Of a DNA stretch of 64,000 bases, positions 1 through 10,315 are shown piece after piece. Within the stretch, counting starts at the first letter, position 1, and every line of letters begins with the position of its first letter. The position numbers were made by a program, and so were the translations under genes. Below the pieces are notes generated by a model that had not been told where the DNA came from, made no database searches, and worked only from the letters and a program-made list of their open reading frames with translations. This DNA is from Saposhnikovia divaricata (taxonomy: Eukaryota; Streptophyta; Magnoliopsida; Apiales; Apiaceae). Where the stretch lies: NCBI GenBank assembly GCA_036435485.1, contig CM071598.1, forward strand, positions 139,666,148 to 139,730,147. Direction: 5' to 3'.

Positions 1-533
1 AGGGAAAGAACAAAGATGATGATGCGGACACTACACATGTGATCGAGGATGTAGAGTTTTTGATAGTGAGTGAGGATACCGTTCCTGGTTCGGTGAAGAA
101 TAAATCAGAATGGGTGATGGATTCTGCTGCTTCCATGCATATATGTAGAGATCGAGCGATGTTTGAGACTTTATGCACTGATGAAAATCTTGGTAATATC
201 ATTGTGGGGAATGATGAGAAGATGAAGGTTCAAGGAGTTGGAACTGTACGTCTTAAACTCCATGATGGTACGATCAAGAAAGCTCTCAATGTGGGATATA
301 TACCAGATGCGTCAAAGAATGTGTTGTCTTTGAGTGTGTTGGCATCACGTAGGTACAGATTCGTTGGACGAGGGCAAAGTTGCGAGGTGTATAAGGGAAA
401 GAGCTTGATTCTACAAGAGGTGATGAATAAGAAGAACATCTATTATTTAGATGGGGAAGCAACGACGATGAAGACCGAGAAAAATGTAAGATTCTCAGAA
501 TCGGTTGAGGTATTAGGGAATTCAAGCCGATAG
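1..533 (+). pseudogene. copia A: gag-protease remnant (Ty1/copia)
   Basis: An open frame enters from the left edge and runs to a stop at 531-533. It carries the copia aspartic-protease signature (WVMDSAASMHIC, where the usual DSGAS/DSGCS appears as DSAAS) followed by the family pattern of a V-x-GV-G strand and IPDASKNVLSLSVLA. This domain matures retrotransposon Gag-Pol. The Gly of the D-S/T-G triad is Ala here, so the protease is probably inactive. The frame passes within a few codons into a 3' LTR, so integrase, RT and RNase H are missing, which suggests an internally deleted copy. Lineage beyond copia is uncertain. Confidence 0.8.
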
Positions 534-539
534 AGGATT

Positions 540-1010
540 TGTTGGGGTCCGCCCCGAATTCCTAATTAAGTTAAGAATCCTATTATGAGAAGAATTCTAT
601 TTTATGATAATTGAGGTAATTCTTATTCTTGGTAGGAATATTAATTGTGGAAAGTTTTCTATCCAAGATAAGAAAAGATGGTAATTGTCACAAATAGAAT
701 TGAAATAGAATAGGATTAAAATATTTGTGGTGCCTATAAATATATATATTTGTAGGGGTTTTGATGTATTGCAAAAGTTAGAGAGTTTTGTGCGATACAC
801 AAGAGAGAGCTTTTGTAATCAAGGTGAGGTGATTGTATTCAAGAGTGTTGAGTGAGAGAGCGACTCCAATCTTGTAATACATTCATATTTAGTGGATTTG
901 TGGTTTTACCCTACCTTGAGGGGTTTCCATGTAAAATTGTTATGTTCTTTACTTTCGTGTTTGTTATTGTGTTTGATTAACGTTGATCTATAGTGGATGC
1001 GATCCTAACA
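540..1010 (+). repeat. 3' LTR of copia A
   Basis: The segment begins TGTTGGGGTCC and ends GATCCTAACA, an imperfect terminal inverted repeat with TG...CA ends. It directly follows the broken copia A coding region and contains AT-rich promoter-like sequence (ATAAATATATATA near 736). Its partner 5' LTR would lie left of the window, so the boundaries rest on terminal motifs only. The following bases (AAATT) would be one TSD copy. Confidence 0.6.
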
Positions 1011-1044
1011 AAATTATCATTCATGTCCATCTCTGCGTGCCCGA

Positions 1045-1056
1045 GCTCTGATACCA
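1045..1056 (-). other. Primer-binding site (initiator tRNA-Met) of a tandem copia B copy
   Basis: On the minus strand TGGTATCAGAGC lies directly after the end of the copia B LTR. It is the standard Ty1/copia binding site for the 3' end of initiator tRNA-Met. Because this LTR is also preceded by a polypurine tract and RNase H, it serves as the 3' LTR of one copy and the 5' LTR of the next. The leader after it (1044 down to 1011) is cut by copia A. Confidence 0.75.
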
Positions 1057-1216
1057 TGACAAAATTGATTAAAGTGTTTTATGTCATTCAACCATTCAAA
1101 TCTTCCATATAATGCATGTTTGAGTTTATACATATAAACCCCAATGTTACAACATTGTAAATTATTATTAAATACCTATAATATAATAGAATATATATTT
1201 AATATATTGTCTAATA
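1057..1216 (-). repeat. Short LTR of copia B
   Basis: On the minus strand this 160-bp segment starts TATTAGACAATA (TG decayed to TA) and ends TTTTGTCA. A polypurine tract lies on one side and an initiator-Met PBS on the other. The length is unusually short for a plant copia LTR, but both functional flanks are in the right places. Confidence 0.65.
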
Positions 1217-1227
1217 CCCTCCTCAAG
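1217..1227 (-). other. Polypurine tract of copia B
   Basis: CTTGAGGAGGG on the minus strand sits directly upstream of the LTR start, where plus-strand DNA synthesis is primed. The surrounding phrase (gcatgctccaacttgagg-type) is typical of plant copia 3' ends. Confidence 0.65.
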
Positions 1228-1881
1228 TTGGAGCATGTAAATTTGAGATGCCCAACTTGCTAAAATAAAAATCAAATTATTTCTTTCCAAGAGCCATTGT
1301 AAATATGTCCGCCAATTGTTCAGTTGTAGGAATATAAAACGGGGAGATTAGACCATCTTGAATAGCATCCCGCACAAAATGACAATCCACCTCAATATGC
1401 TTCGTTCTCTCATGAAATTAAAATGGGATTTTTAGCAATGTGCAGTGCCGATTAACTGTCACAAAATCGAGGAATAACTTTCTTGTGATGAACACCAAGA
1501 CTCAATAATAATGTCTTCAACCATTTTAACTCACAAGTGATAGATGTCATTGAACGATACTCAGCTTCAGCTGAAGAACAAGAAACTGTATGCTGCTTTT
1601 TAGTCTTCCAAGAAATTAGGGACTACCCAAAAAATACCAACCAACCTGTCAGAGATCATCGAGTAAGTGGACATGTGGCCCATCTGAGTCACACCAACCA
1701 GTCAAAGATAACTCACTATCCGAACGAAGTAAAATTTCATGACTTGGAGCCCCCTTTATACAACGAACTGTATGTAATACTGCATCCCAATGCTCTTGTC
1801 GAGGATGTTGTAAAAATTGAGAAAGAATATTAATCGTGTATGACAAATCTGGGCGTGTAACCGCCAAATAGATTAGGCGTC
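1228..1881 (-). pseudogene. copia B: RNase H and pol C-terminus
   Basis: On the minus strand the sequence encodes the RT/RNase H junction LIYLAVTRPDLSYTIN followed by LSQFLQHPRQEHWDAVL. Further along, among several stops and frameshifts, come CDSD and HERTKHIEVDCHFVRDAIQ, the conserved C-terminal RNase H block, and TTEQLADIFT near the end. The upstream RT half lies about 9.9 kb away at 11738-12293. The two halves are in the same frame once element E and one TSD copy are discounted. It is a clear pseudogene. Confidence 0.85.
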
Positions 1882-2625
1882 TGATGACGAGAGGTTCAAT
1901 TTTGAACTAATCGTTGTCATGGGATTCTAACGGATTTATTTATGGAGCTTAGTATCTTGATGCTTTAAAGATCTGTGTGTGATGTATATTTGATATCCTC
2001 GTATGGTTATGCTTAATTGATAGATGCGTCGCGAACATCTAATTTGTTAATCTCTTGTGAAGCGAGACTGGATATTGAGATTTAGAACTTGCCATGCTAG
2101 CATAGGATAGGTTGATGTTTTAACATCATGATTTGTAGCGTAAATAGAGATATTATGCTGCCTTATGTGATCTTAATAGACAACTTGTTCTTCAACCGTT
2201 ATGTTTTCAAATCTTATAGAGATATAGGGTCTAAGCATAATTGGTGTCTATTCATCTTCTATCTCTTTTGTGGATGTATGTTTAGTTTGGTATTCGTATA
2301 CTGAGAAGTAGCGTATACTTGTTTCGTGTTGTCCGATCAGATATCATAACCATTGCATATAGTGATTAAAGGCGTCAGATCTAAGCGAAGTATTTAATGA
2401 AGTTAGGATCCCATGTTACTCTTGTAGATGTAATTCGATTTTATTTCTTGTTAGTTAATTAATTCTTAGTTTGTTAATTTGTGTCTTAGTTAATTTAGAT
2501 AATTACAAACCCAAATTTGTTTCTTGTCTAAGTAATTGAAATTGATCATACATTGTTGCTTGAGCATATTTGCATAGAAATAGCCAGTCTCTGTGGGAAC
2601 GAACTTAACTTATCGAATATTACTT
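1882..2625 (+). repeat. Inverted partial LTR at the left end of element E
   Basis: This 744-bp stretch is the near-identical reverse complement of 10351-11094, the downstream (R/U5-side) half of the element E 5' LTR, with scattered mismatches. It begins TGATGACGAGAGG exactly at the TSD and stops at TATCGAATATTACTT, where the sequence switches to the element's own 3' internal region. A normal 3' LTR should lie in the opposite orientation and be preceded by a polypurine tract; both are missing. Confidence 0.85.
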
Positions 2626-4176
2626 TTTACCGATGCTTGTCCTCAAGCATAAACAAATATATTTTATACAACTAACTAGTACCACTTCTGTAGGTGATCA
2701 CGGTTGCATTTGGCATATGTAACAAGCCCTTTAAACCCCTAGGCAGCCCTAGTGGACGAGTAAGGTCTCGTGAGGGCCTATAGCGAATGTACCCACAAAA
2801 TCCATCTAACTAAACAATGCAATAACAATGCAATGCATGAATGCAACTAATATGAAAATGCAATAATCCCCTTCAAACTAACCAAAACCAACTAGCAAGC
2901 AAATATCTCAAAGAATGCAACTAAATCCAAATAGAGCTCACTAAGTCCCCGTATACTAACAATACATGACAGAAACGTGCGTGTGTGCGATGCTCATCAG
3001 AAATACTCCCAAAAATAGATCAAAACCATACCTATTCTTCGCCAAGACAATCACAGGTTTATAAATAGAATAGACTGTAAACACTTCATAACTTAAGAAC
3101 ACCTCCATCATCATTCAAGTTAGACAAGAATTCATGATTTATTACTACGACACATAATAATATACACAACAACGCATGCTTATTTAACCGTGCAATGGAT
3201 GAGACCCCGAAAGGCTTATACAATAATACCCATGTAGCGAGCGTTACGTTAGTGGATCCCAGACTATAAAAGCCTTAGGTCACTAGGCACAAAGTCCCCG
3301 CGAACTTAATTGCTCGAGTATTAAAGAGCTCACCCTGGTTAATTTTGCATTTAACAATTCACATAACTTTTTTTTTTCTCTCTTTTTTTCTTTTTCTGTT
3401 TTTTTTCTTCATATATGCAATCTGGAATGAGAATTCTCAATTCCAACCCTAGACTACTCATATAAATATGAGCCGGCTACTAGCCATTTGACGCCTAGCT
3501 ATATTGACAATTATTTACAATTAAACATGAAATCCCTATTTTCCCCCAAACTTAGAGTTTAGTGATCCTACGCCATCAAGGGAATAACGCAAATTCTAAC
3601 TATAATCAAGTGATTAAATCTCAAAGCATCCAAACAAGCATGACCTCAATCTAGCCCAAAAGCAACCTAATGAGACTGTGTAAAAGTTTTGTTCCCGTAA
3701 CATGCAAGTCAATTTCATAGGAACTTAAATCAACCTTCTATTCATCATTACCACACTCAATTAGACACCTACCTACCAATCAGAATTAGCTCATTCTAAG
3801 GGATCATGAAAAATGCATGCCATGCAAATACAACTAAAATGAACTCACATGGTATACGAAACAAAAATAGAATGCCCTACATGAAACAAACATGCAATAA
3901 TACGAACAAAACATGAATGAATTACTACTAAGCATGCAAAACATGATATCTAAATGAACACAATGACACAAACAACTACCACATACTACTTATCCCCAAA
4001 CCACCCCCAAACTTAAAATATTCAATGTCCCCATTGAATGGAAGGTAATATAAGGAAAAGTAGAAAAACATACCTACTTGTCGGAATATGCAAAACAAAA
4101 TTCAACACAAATGCGTGGGTTGCCTCCCACGAAGCGCTTGTTTAGAGTCAATTAGCTTGACTACGCCATGCTTCCA
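2626..4176 (-). other. Non-coding 3' region of element E
   Basis: No gene is seen. On the minus strand it holds features common in Tat/Athila 3' regions. These are a GGTTGCCTCCCAC / AAGCGCTT block (about 4117-4142), repeated AAGTTTGGGGG polypurine-like blocks (near 3545 and 4005-4015), an A/G-rich run (T/C-rich on +, 3367-3410), and GCTTGAGGACAAGCATCGG close to 2645. The last phrase normally lies about 20 bp before the polypurine tract and 3' LTR, so the tract has been lost. Confidence 0.6.
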
Positions 4177-4619
4177 TTAAGGATGATAATAGTTGGCCTG
4201 GTCTTCTCTTCGTGAGATTTCATCATCATCACGGCGGCACACTTTCTGCCCCTTCTCCTCGCTTGGCCTATTCGTATAACAACTATATCCCGTTCCAATG
4301 CCTTCCTCGGTTGACCCAAAATCTGTCAATTTGTAGAACAACACACATTCGAGAGCTTCGCTTGAATATAATGGAGGAGGGTAAATGTAAGTTGCTGAAG
4401 CCTTTGGTTCCTCAACGAGAACTTCCTCCATTGGCTCTAATGCGCTACCTCTATCTTTATAATCTGAGACAAGTAGAAGACCTGAATCTTTCCCATGGTC
4501 ATCAGCCTCTTGGTACACACATACCAATTCTCGAAATTTGTGTAGCTCACCAATGTCTGTCCCAAATAGTGCCCTTTCCAAAGCATCTACCTCATCAGCA
4601 TGATCAAATTCCTCACATG
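4177..4619 (-). pseudogene. Element E gag-like ORF, C-terminal part
   Basis: An acidic, low-complexity reading frame (for example DALERALFGTDIGELHKF) runs from the CACTA-1 left boundary to a stop at 4177. With CACTA-1 and one GGT duplication discounted, its frame matches the N-terminal part at 9604-10174 with no stop at the junction, so it is one ORF of about 338 codons split by the transposon. No enzyme domain is visible. The product probably corresponds to the Gag-like protein of non-autonomous Tat/Athila elements; this rests on position and composition. Confidence 0.6.
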
Positions 4620-4622
4620 GGT

Positions 4623-5180
4623 CACTACAAGAAAAGGGTCAATAGACATCAGTTTATGGCCGATGTCTATGTTATTTTGCATGTGATGTCTAGGTCGGAG
4701 ATGTCTATTCTAGACATCGGCCAGAAACTGATGTCTGTACTAACATAGACATCGGTATTTACTTCAATACACATCAGTTGTTCTACAAAATAGGTTACAT
4801 ATAATTAATTTTATAAACAACTTGCATGCCTTATATTCAAGAAAACATATAATAAACTAGGTTATGTTTCACATACACATCACTTTCTTTTTTTGGAACA
4901 GATGTCTATTTGGATATAAGACATCAGAATTTTAACAGATAAAGTGATGTCTATAGTTATCTCAGACATCATCCTAGACCGATGTCTAATGTTCTTATAA
5001 ACATCAGTTTTATTTAAAAAAAAACCGATGTATATAGTATCTTAGACATCATCCTAGACTGATGTCTAATGTTATTATAAACATTAGTTTTTTTGGGAAA
5101 AGATCGATGTCTATAGCTATCATAGACATCACTTGTTCCGGTGTCTGGTTTGGTTTTAGACATCGGATTTTATAAATAAA
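4623..5180. repeat. CACTA-1 left terminal and subterminal repeats
   Basis: After the CACTACAAGAAAA terminus, the unit AGACATCAG...CCGATGTCTA recurs in both orientations about every 20-60 bp up to roughly 5180. Such arrays are the usual transposase-binding region of CACTA elements. Confidence 0.8.
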
Positions 5181-5765
5181 AAGTGATTTCTATTTGTGAA
5201 TGTCAATAAGTAATCAAAGCTATTATCTTCATTAATATATCATATACAACTCTATAATTCAACTCTATAATTTCAGCAGTTTTCCTTGATGATACAGTGT
5301 TACAATTACAATTTAATTATAGGTTATCTTACAAGTAAACATGACTACATATCCGCAAAATCAACTAAACTGAGCATATTCTTTAGAACACACGTCCACA
5401 TTTCGTAGACATCTCTTGGACAATTGGACCCAGACAAACTAGCAAGGTGAATTCAAGCTTCTTCTGCTGAGCACTCCATGCTTTACCAACCTGTGATTAC
5501 ACAAATCACGGAACAATCATCAACATTTATATGACCTAATTTTCTACCTTGAAAATACCTACCATATGTAACGGATAATGCGCTACAAATCATATAAATG
5601 CATCCACAATATTAGTACAAGACTGAAGGGTATGGTGAACAACCAGATGGACATTATTACAAACGGAGGCACATATGCACTAATGACTCAAATCATGTTT
5701 GCAGTAGTATGTATAACAAGATTGTATCAGACATATCAAGGTTGCCATAATCGAATCACTCATAC

Positions 5766-6090
5766 CTTGAACTTTGACCCAGTTGAACTACCGCTATTGT
5801 GAGTTTTCTATTCTATAATCCATCCATCAGGTAACCAATCAGGAGTTCCATTTGGTTTAGATTCATTTGCCTTGTTTACAAGCTGTACACATTATATTGC
5901 CAGAAATTGGATGAGAAATAGAAAAAGAGTGATCCAAAAATTATAAAAATGAAACAGAAGTATGTGGGACAAACTTTACCAACTGAGGTGATAGCTAATT
6001 CTGGAATAGTTTCAGTTTTTGCTTCTTCAAGATACTTAACCACTTGTGCCCTTGAGTAGAATTTATGTCCAGTAGTAGGATCAACGTAAA
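5766..6090 (-). pseudogene. Captured MBD (methyl-CpG-binding domain) gene fragment in CACTA-1
   Basis: Two minus-strand exon-like blocks are seen. The first (about 6090-5980) encodes FYVDPTTGHKFYSRAQVVKY, the second half of a plant MBD fold, and ends at a GT donor. The second (5882-5766) has a CAG acceptor, encodes PDWLPDGWIIE then an in-frame stop and KTHNSGSSTGSKFK, the first half of an MBD, and ends AAG/GTATG. The order fits the end of one MBD followed by the start of another, as in plant proteins with tandem MBDs. The acceptor before the first block has decayed from AG to AA. This is not a functional gene. Confidence 0.75.
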
Positions 6091-6719
6091 ATTGCATTTG
6101 AAATAGCATGAAGTCAGAAATAAAATCCAAGTCATAACTAGAGTAACGAAGAAACAATTAAAAGGCAATGCTGTAATTACACACATGTACAAACCTAATT
6201 TAATTTGTTCCGTAAGTATTCATATTCAAAATGAAGTTCACAGCAACACTAAATAATCATGCAAAAAGACCTAATTTACACACATGTACAGACATGATTA
6301 ATTATTACAGAGATGTCTGGATACTTTCCGTATGAACTATTTACTTACCAATACACAACTTATATAAGCTAAACCACAAGTTGCTCTAATTCATCCTTCT
6401 TTAGCTCGGGATCTGTGTCATGCTGGCAGTGGCAATTATAATATTAGATACTATGAACAACTTGCACAAAAATGAAAGTGCAATTATAGTTATAAACTTT
6501 CTTGAATGCCATAACCAGAAATGGAAAAATCATTTTTTTAGTCCACAGATAATGACCCGGGCTAATGAGTTACCTGCTCCCTTATTCTTAACTTTCATTT
6601 TATGCTACTAACACATAAAATGAATTTGAGAGTATCACATTCACTCCCAATAGTGTTTATTCAAAAACATCTGAAGAAGTACCCAGCAAAAAAACCAGGA
6701 ATAATAATATATTACATAC

Positions 6720-7627
6720 CAATATACCAAATACTGAAATGGTGCAATTCTTCCATAAATCATTTCAATGTCTTGCCCAATTGTTCGAATGTCGGACTTT
6801 CTCTTGTGAAACTACACGGAAGATTTACTTGTAACCCTTTATAATCCAATGCGTAGGAAGACAGAAAGAACAAACATACCTGTTTGATATGCCTTAATAG
6901 TTTCGGAATCAGATGGGACCACATGGTAAAACCCCATACACATAAGCACGTTGGCACATGAATATGGACCAAATCCTTCAATTTCTTTCAGCTGGTCAGC
7001 TAGCTTATTGTAGATGGATAAGCTTGGTCTGCTGCAAGCTTCCTCCAGTTGCATAAGTTGAATCCTTTCCTCAACAATAGCTCGAGCAAGACTAATTATG
7101 CGCTTCGCTCTGTAACCAAGCTTGCAGCGATTTGCCAATATATTTTCATCAATGCTTACTAACTCTGCTGGACTAGGAAAATTTCCCATGCAACTACTCG
7201 AGTATTGATTTGTCATTTCTAATAACTTAACATCAGATATCAAGTCTAAATTAACTCTAGGTGGTTCAGCTAAAGTAGGAGAATAATCAGATGGCATATG
7301 GAAAGTTATTATCTATTTTTGTAGAGAAGTTTGTGCATCGTTTAGCTATCCCATCTGAGCCTGCAATTTCACCATAATCAACATTAAAGGAAACATCTCT
7401 TTCCATTTCCTTTTCAGCCTCCATATTGCTGGTTGCGGAATTGTAGAACAGAACCCTTTCGAGTTCCATTCCTTCTCTTTCCCTCTTTTCCTGCAGGTGT
7501 CCCTGGAAGAAAATGGTTAATCTCAGCTACCGGGTTCCTGGAAGCTGAATAATCATTTGAAAGATGGCACTTAAGTTCCATCTGAACTTCACATAACGCT
7601 CTAGCCATGCTCAAAGTCCTTGACCAC
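6720..7627 (-). pseudogene. Captured HhH-GPD DNA glycosylase gene fragment in CACTA-1
   Basis: Two minus-strand exons of a plant HhH-GPD (base-excision repair) gene are seen. The larger (7627-6880) follows a TGTAG acceptor, starts RWSRTLSMARALCE, continues through NFPSPAELVSIDE and GYRAKRIISLARAI, and holds the helix-hairpin-helix LKEIEGFGPYSCANVLMCMG and the SETIK segment with the expected catalytic Asp, ending at ACAG/GTATG. The smaller (about 6811-6720) encodes DIRTIGQDIEMIYGRIAPFQ. At least two frameshifts (near 7440 and 7300) break the large exon, and the N-terminal exons and C-terminus are missing. It lies in the same direction as the MBD fragment. Confidence 0.85.
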
Positions 7628-9430
7628 CTACAGTAATTTGGAAAAAAAAAAATCAACTTGTTTAGCTCATATAAGATACAAGTGTTTCTGTTTAGAAGTC
7701 TCTGCCACGTAGCGATTAACAAGAGAATATTTTATACTTTTTGCACTGTACTGTATCTTATAAATTTGAGTAAACTATTCAACTTAACTTCCTTGTACCT
7801 GGACAGATAATTTAAGCCTTATGGGCCTTGCAACTTTCGATTTTTGTCATTACAACAAGTCACATTGTATTCAAAACAGAGAAATATCAAAGTACTACCG
7901 TCTACCAGATATGCATTTTTGCCTTTAAGGTAATTATAACCGAGTAACTTGGTATCAGTATGGACAATCTTGTCTAGCAACTTGGTATGGGGTTATTGGC
8001 ATCAGGGGGACTAGAAAATGCTTGGACGAGTTGGCATGATTTTGTTTACGAAATTAAGACTGTATCTATCATTATGTAGAAGATATGGCTCAAAAGAATG
8101 ACGTGGATGTAGTACTGAGAAGGTTGGGGTTTTCTGTAGCCTCTAAAATGTTCTTGTGAGCAAAAACTCTTATATATATAAGCTATTAAAATTTACTCGT
8201 AAGACGGTACGCCTTAGGTGCTGCAACCCACTATGGCTTCAAAGGATAAAATTGACTGAAGAGTGAGGGTACTTACTAAAAACCTTCTACGGCAGATAAA
8301 GTAAATGCTGATGACCTTTTATGACTTTGAGTTCTTAATAAATTGGAACATGAAAAATGGACAACTGCAGACCCAAGGACAAGTAGGGAGATAAGAGGGG
8401 AAAAATTACATTTTTTTTTTGACAGAAGTAACTGCAACGGTCTGCATGTACCAAGGACGGTGGCAATGCCAAAAGCCAACCCAGTAAGAAGTGTGCTGAA
8501 ACCGGAAAGCAAAAGCAAAAGCAACCAGAAGATTTCCACCAAGCATTGGACCAAGACCAAAATGTATAGAAACTTCCCTTTACTTCATAGGACCTAAGCG
8601 ATGCGGAAATGTGAACACAAGGAACACGGAAGTATCCTCTGGCTGCAACGTTGAGATGTTGATTCAGTTTCACAAATTAAAATAACACAAATTCTGACTG
8701 AATTCGGCAACTATGCAAACTTCATATGTTTGATCCTTTTCACAGGCACTAGGAGCAGAAATTGCAGCACAATTGACGACCACATTAGGCTGAAAATTCC
8801 AAATTCATAAACATAACAAACTAAAAAGTAAATAAAACACCCCTGCATAGACATACAGTACCTTCATTGTCAACCCACATGAACATAGGCATACTATTTG
8901 TTTCACAAATTCAAAATAATTAGGGTATAACCAAGTAGATGACAACACCCAATTTAAGAAATTATGGTTTTGATTTAAAAAAACCCAAATTTAAGAAATT
9001 AGGGTTTTGATTTTACAAAACCCCCAAATTAAAGTTATCAATTTCAATAGAGAAAACCCTAGAAATAACAAAGGAGACCCTATTCGAGCAGAGAAGACCC
9101 AAATTAAAGCTTACCAATTTGCACAAGAGCAAAGAAGAGATGAGATCAGTGGTGAATAGAGCAGGCCAGATGGAGGTGAGTAGAGCCTCTGGTGAGTGGT
9201 AGTGGTGGCGGCGACGAGTAGAACTGAGAGATGAGAGAGAGTTTAGATGAGAGAGAGAGATGAGAGTTGTGTGTGTTAGTTTTTTAGTTTTTTGTTTTAG
9301 TTTAATTAGTTTTGTCTGAAAAGGGGGAAGTAATTGTGTATAGGCGGGGAAATATTTGGTTTGGGGGGGGGGGAATTTGACTTTAGAGGCTAAAATTTTG
9401 GTTAAGGGGGGAAACAAAAAGAAGGGCGCT
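7628..9430. other. CACTA-1 interior with no recognised gene
   Basis: The AT-rich sequence has only short open frames. A minus-strand stretch around 8400-8560 could encode a Leu-rich membrane-like peptide (WLLLLLLSGFSTLL), which I do not recognise. The part at 9000-9300 has AAACCCTA-type and GA/TC-rich sequence resembling a plant 5' UTR on the minus strand, possibly a captured or original promoter/leader. Confidence 0.4.
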
Positions 9431-9439
9431 CTTTTTATT

Positions 9440-9600
9440 TTTTAAAGACCGACTTTAGACATCAGTTTTAAAAAAAGTGATGTTTACAAATAGCAAAGAC
9501 ATCAGTTTAATTCGGAGTGATGTTATTACATCTTTTAACATCAGCGGCTTTTACAACCGATGTCTAAAGTGTGAAGTCTATTGAACTTTTTCTTGTAGTG
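9440..9600. repeat. CACTA-1 right subterminal and terminal repeat
   Basis: Copies of GACATCAGTTT and CCGATGTCTAA precede the terminus TTTTTCTTGTAGTG. They mirror the left end in inverted orientation, though the array is shorter. Confidence 0.8.
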
Positions 9601-9603
9601 GGT

Positions 9604-10174
9604 TGCGAATGCTCACCTCTCCTTGGAATTTGTCTTCCTCAATAATGCATGTAGTACCTTGCTCCAATTCACCATTATTTTCTGGAATTACCTCTGGTAT
9701 GAATTGTTGATTCTCTTGTTCCAAGGCACTCCTAACTTGAGCAACTATTGTTTCCAAAGATTTGATAGACGCCTCGTTACTCTTTGCAAGCATCCTAATC
9801 TCCTCCAGAGTCTCTTGTTCCAATGATCTCACAGCTTGAGCAACTAGTGTCTCCACAGATTTTAAAGACTCCTCGTTACTCTTTACAAGACTCCTAAGCT
9901 CCTCCATAGCATCAATCTCATCTGATTGAAAAATAGGAGTAGGTTGCTGATGTTGAAACTCTTCACTACCCAAAAAATATGACATATTTGGAACATCTTG
10001 CTGGTATTGTTGAGGATGGTACTGAAAATATGGTTGTTCCTCATAAGTGACATATGGATCAACTCCTTCATAGTAACAATATTGTGAGGTCTCATGAACG
10101 CCCGAACATAGCTCACATTGCTGAGGCATGGATGTCCTCGAATATGCCCACCATGGCAACTGCTCACCTGCCAT
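9604..10174 (-). pseudogene. Element E gag-like ORF, N-terminal part
   Basis: The minus-strand frame starts at an ATG at 10174, about 115 bp after the PBS. It has a Cys/His cluster (QCELCSGVHETSQYC) near residue 20, a Tyr/Gln-rich segment, and two repeats around residues 90-150 (EELRSLVKSNEESLKSVETL and EEIRMLAKSNEASIKSLETI) that look like a coiled-coil repeat. These features match gag-like proteins of Tat/Athila elements. CACTA-1 interrupts it at 9600; the native frame resumes at 4619. Confidence 0.7.
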
Positions 10175-10290
10175 TTGAAACCAAAAAAAAAGAACAAATA
10201 AAAAAGAAAAGTGATAAGAAAAGAAGTGTCCAAGTCAAATAATTTTAACTTCCACTGATGTCAAGCACATAAACACCAAAATAACACCGA

Positions 10291-10309
10291 GTCCTCGGCA
10301 GCGGCGCCA
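10291..10309 (-). other. Primer-binding site of element E
   Basis: TGGCGCCGCTGCCGAGGAC on the minus strand lies six bases after the LTR end. This is the form of PBS found in Tat/Athila-type gypsy elements, and it fixes the element orientation as minus. Confidence 0.8.
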
Positions 10310-10315
10310 AAAACT

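Larger units (their letters stand above)
4623..9600. mobile_element. CACTA-1: CACTA/En-Spm DNA transposon with captured gene fragments
   Basis: The ends are CACTACAAGAAAA on the left and its reverse complement on the right. Similarity continues for about 27 bp, and 3-bp TSDs GGT flank it (4620-4622 and 9601-9603), as expected for CACTA elements. Subterminal arrays built on AGACATC/GATGTCT occupy both ends. No TnpA/TnpD-like transposase frame is visible, so it is non-autonomous. The interior holds minus-strand exons, with recognisable splice sites, of an HhH-GPD glycosylase gene and an MBD gene. It splits the element E gag-like ORF. Confidence 0.9.

Noticed and set aside
4212..4748. 178-codon + strand frame
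   Set aside because: It is antisense to the element E gag-like ORF, crosses the CACTA-1 boundary, and has no recognisable protein features.
5766..7627. A functional host MBD-glycosylase gene (MBD4-like)
   Set aside because: The exons are incomplete, frameshifted, have a stop and a lost acceptor, and lie between CACTA ends. The glycosylase part comes first and the MBD part second, opposite to MBD4. A captured chimera is the better reading.
8276..8673. Hydrophobic Leu-rich minus-strand frames in CACTA-1
   Set aside because: Two overlapping frames are open, neither matches a family I know, and there are no clear splice borders. Kept only as a note in the interior description.
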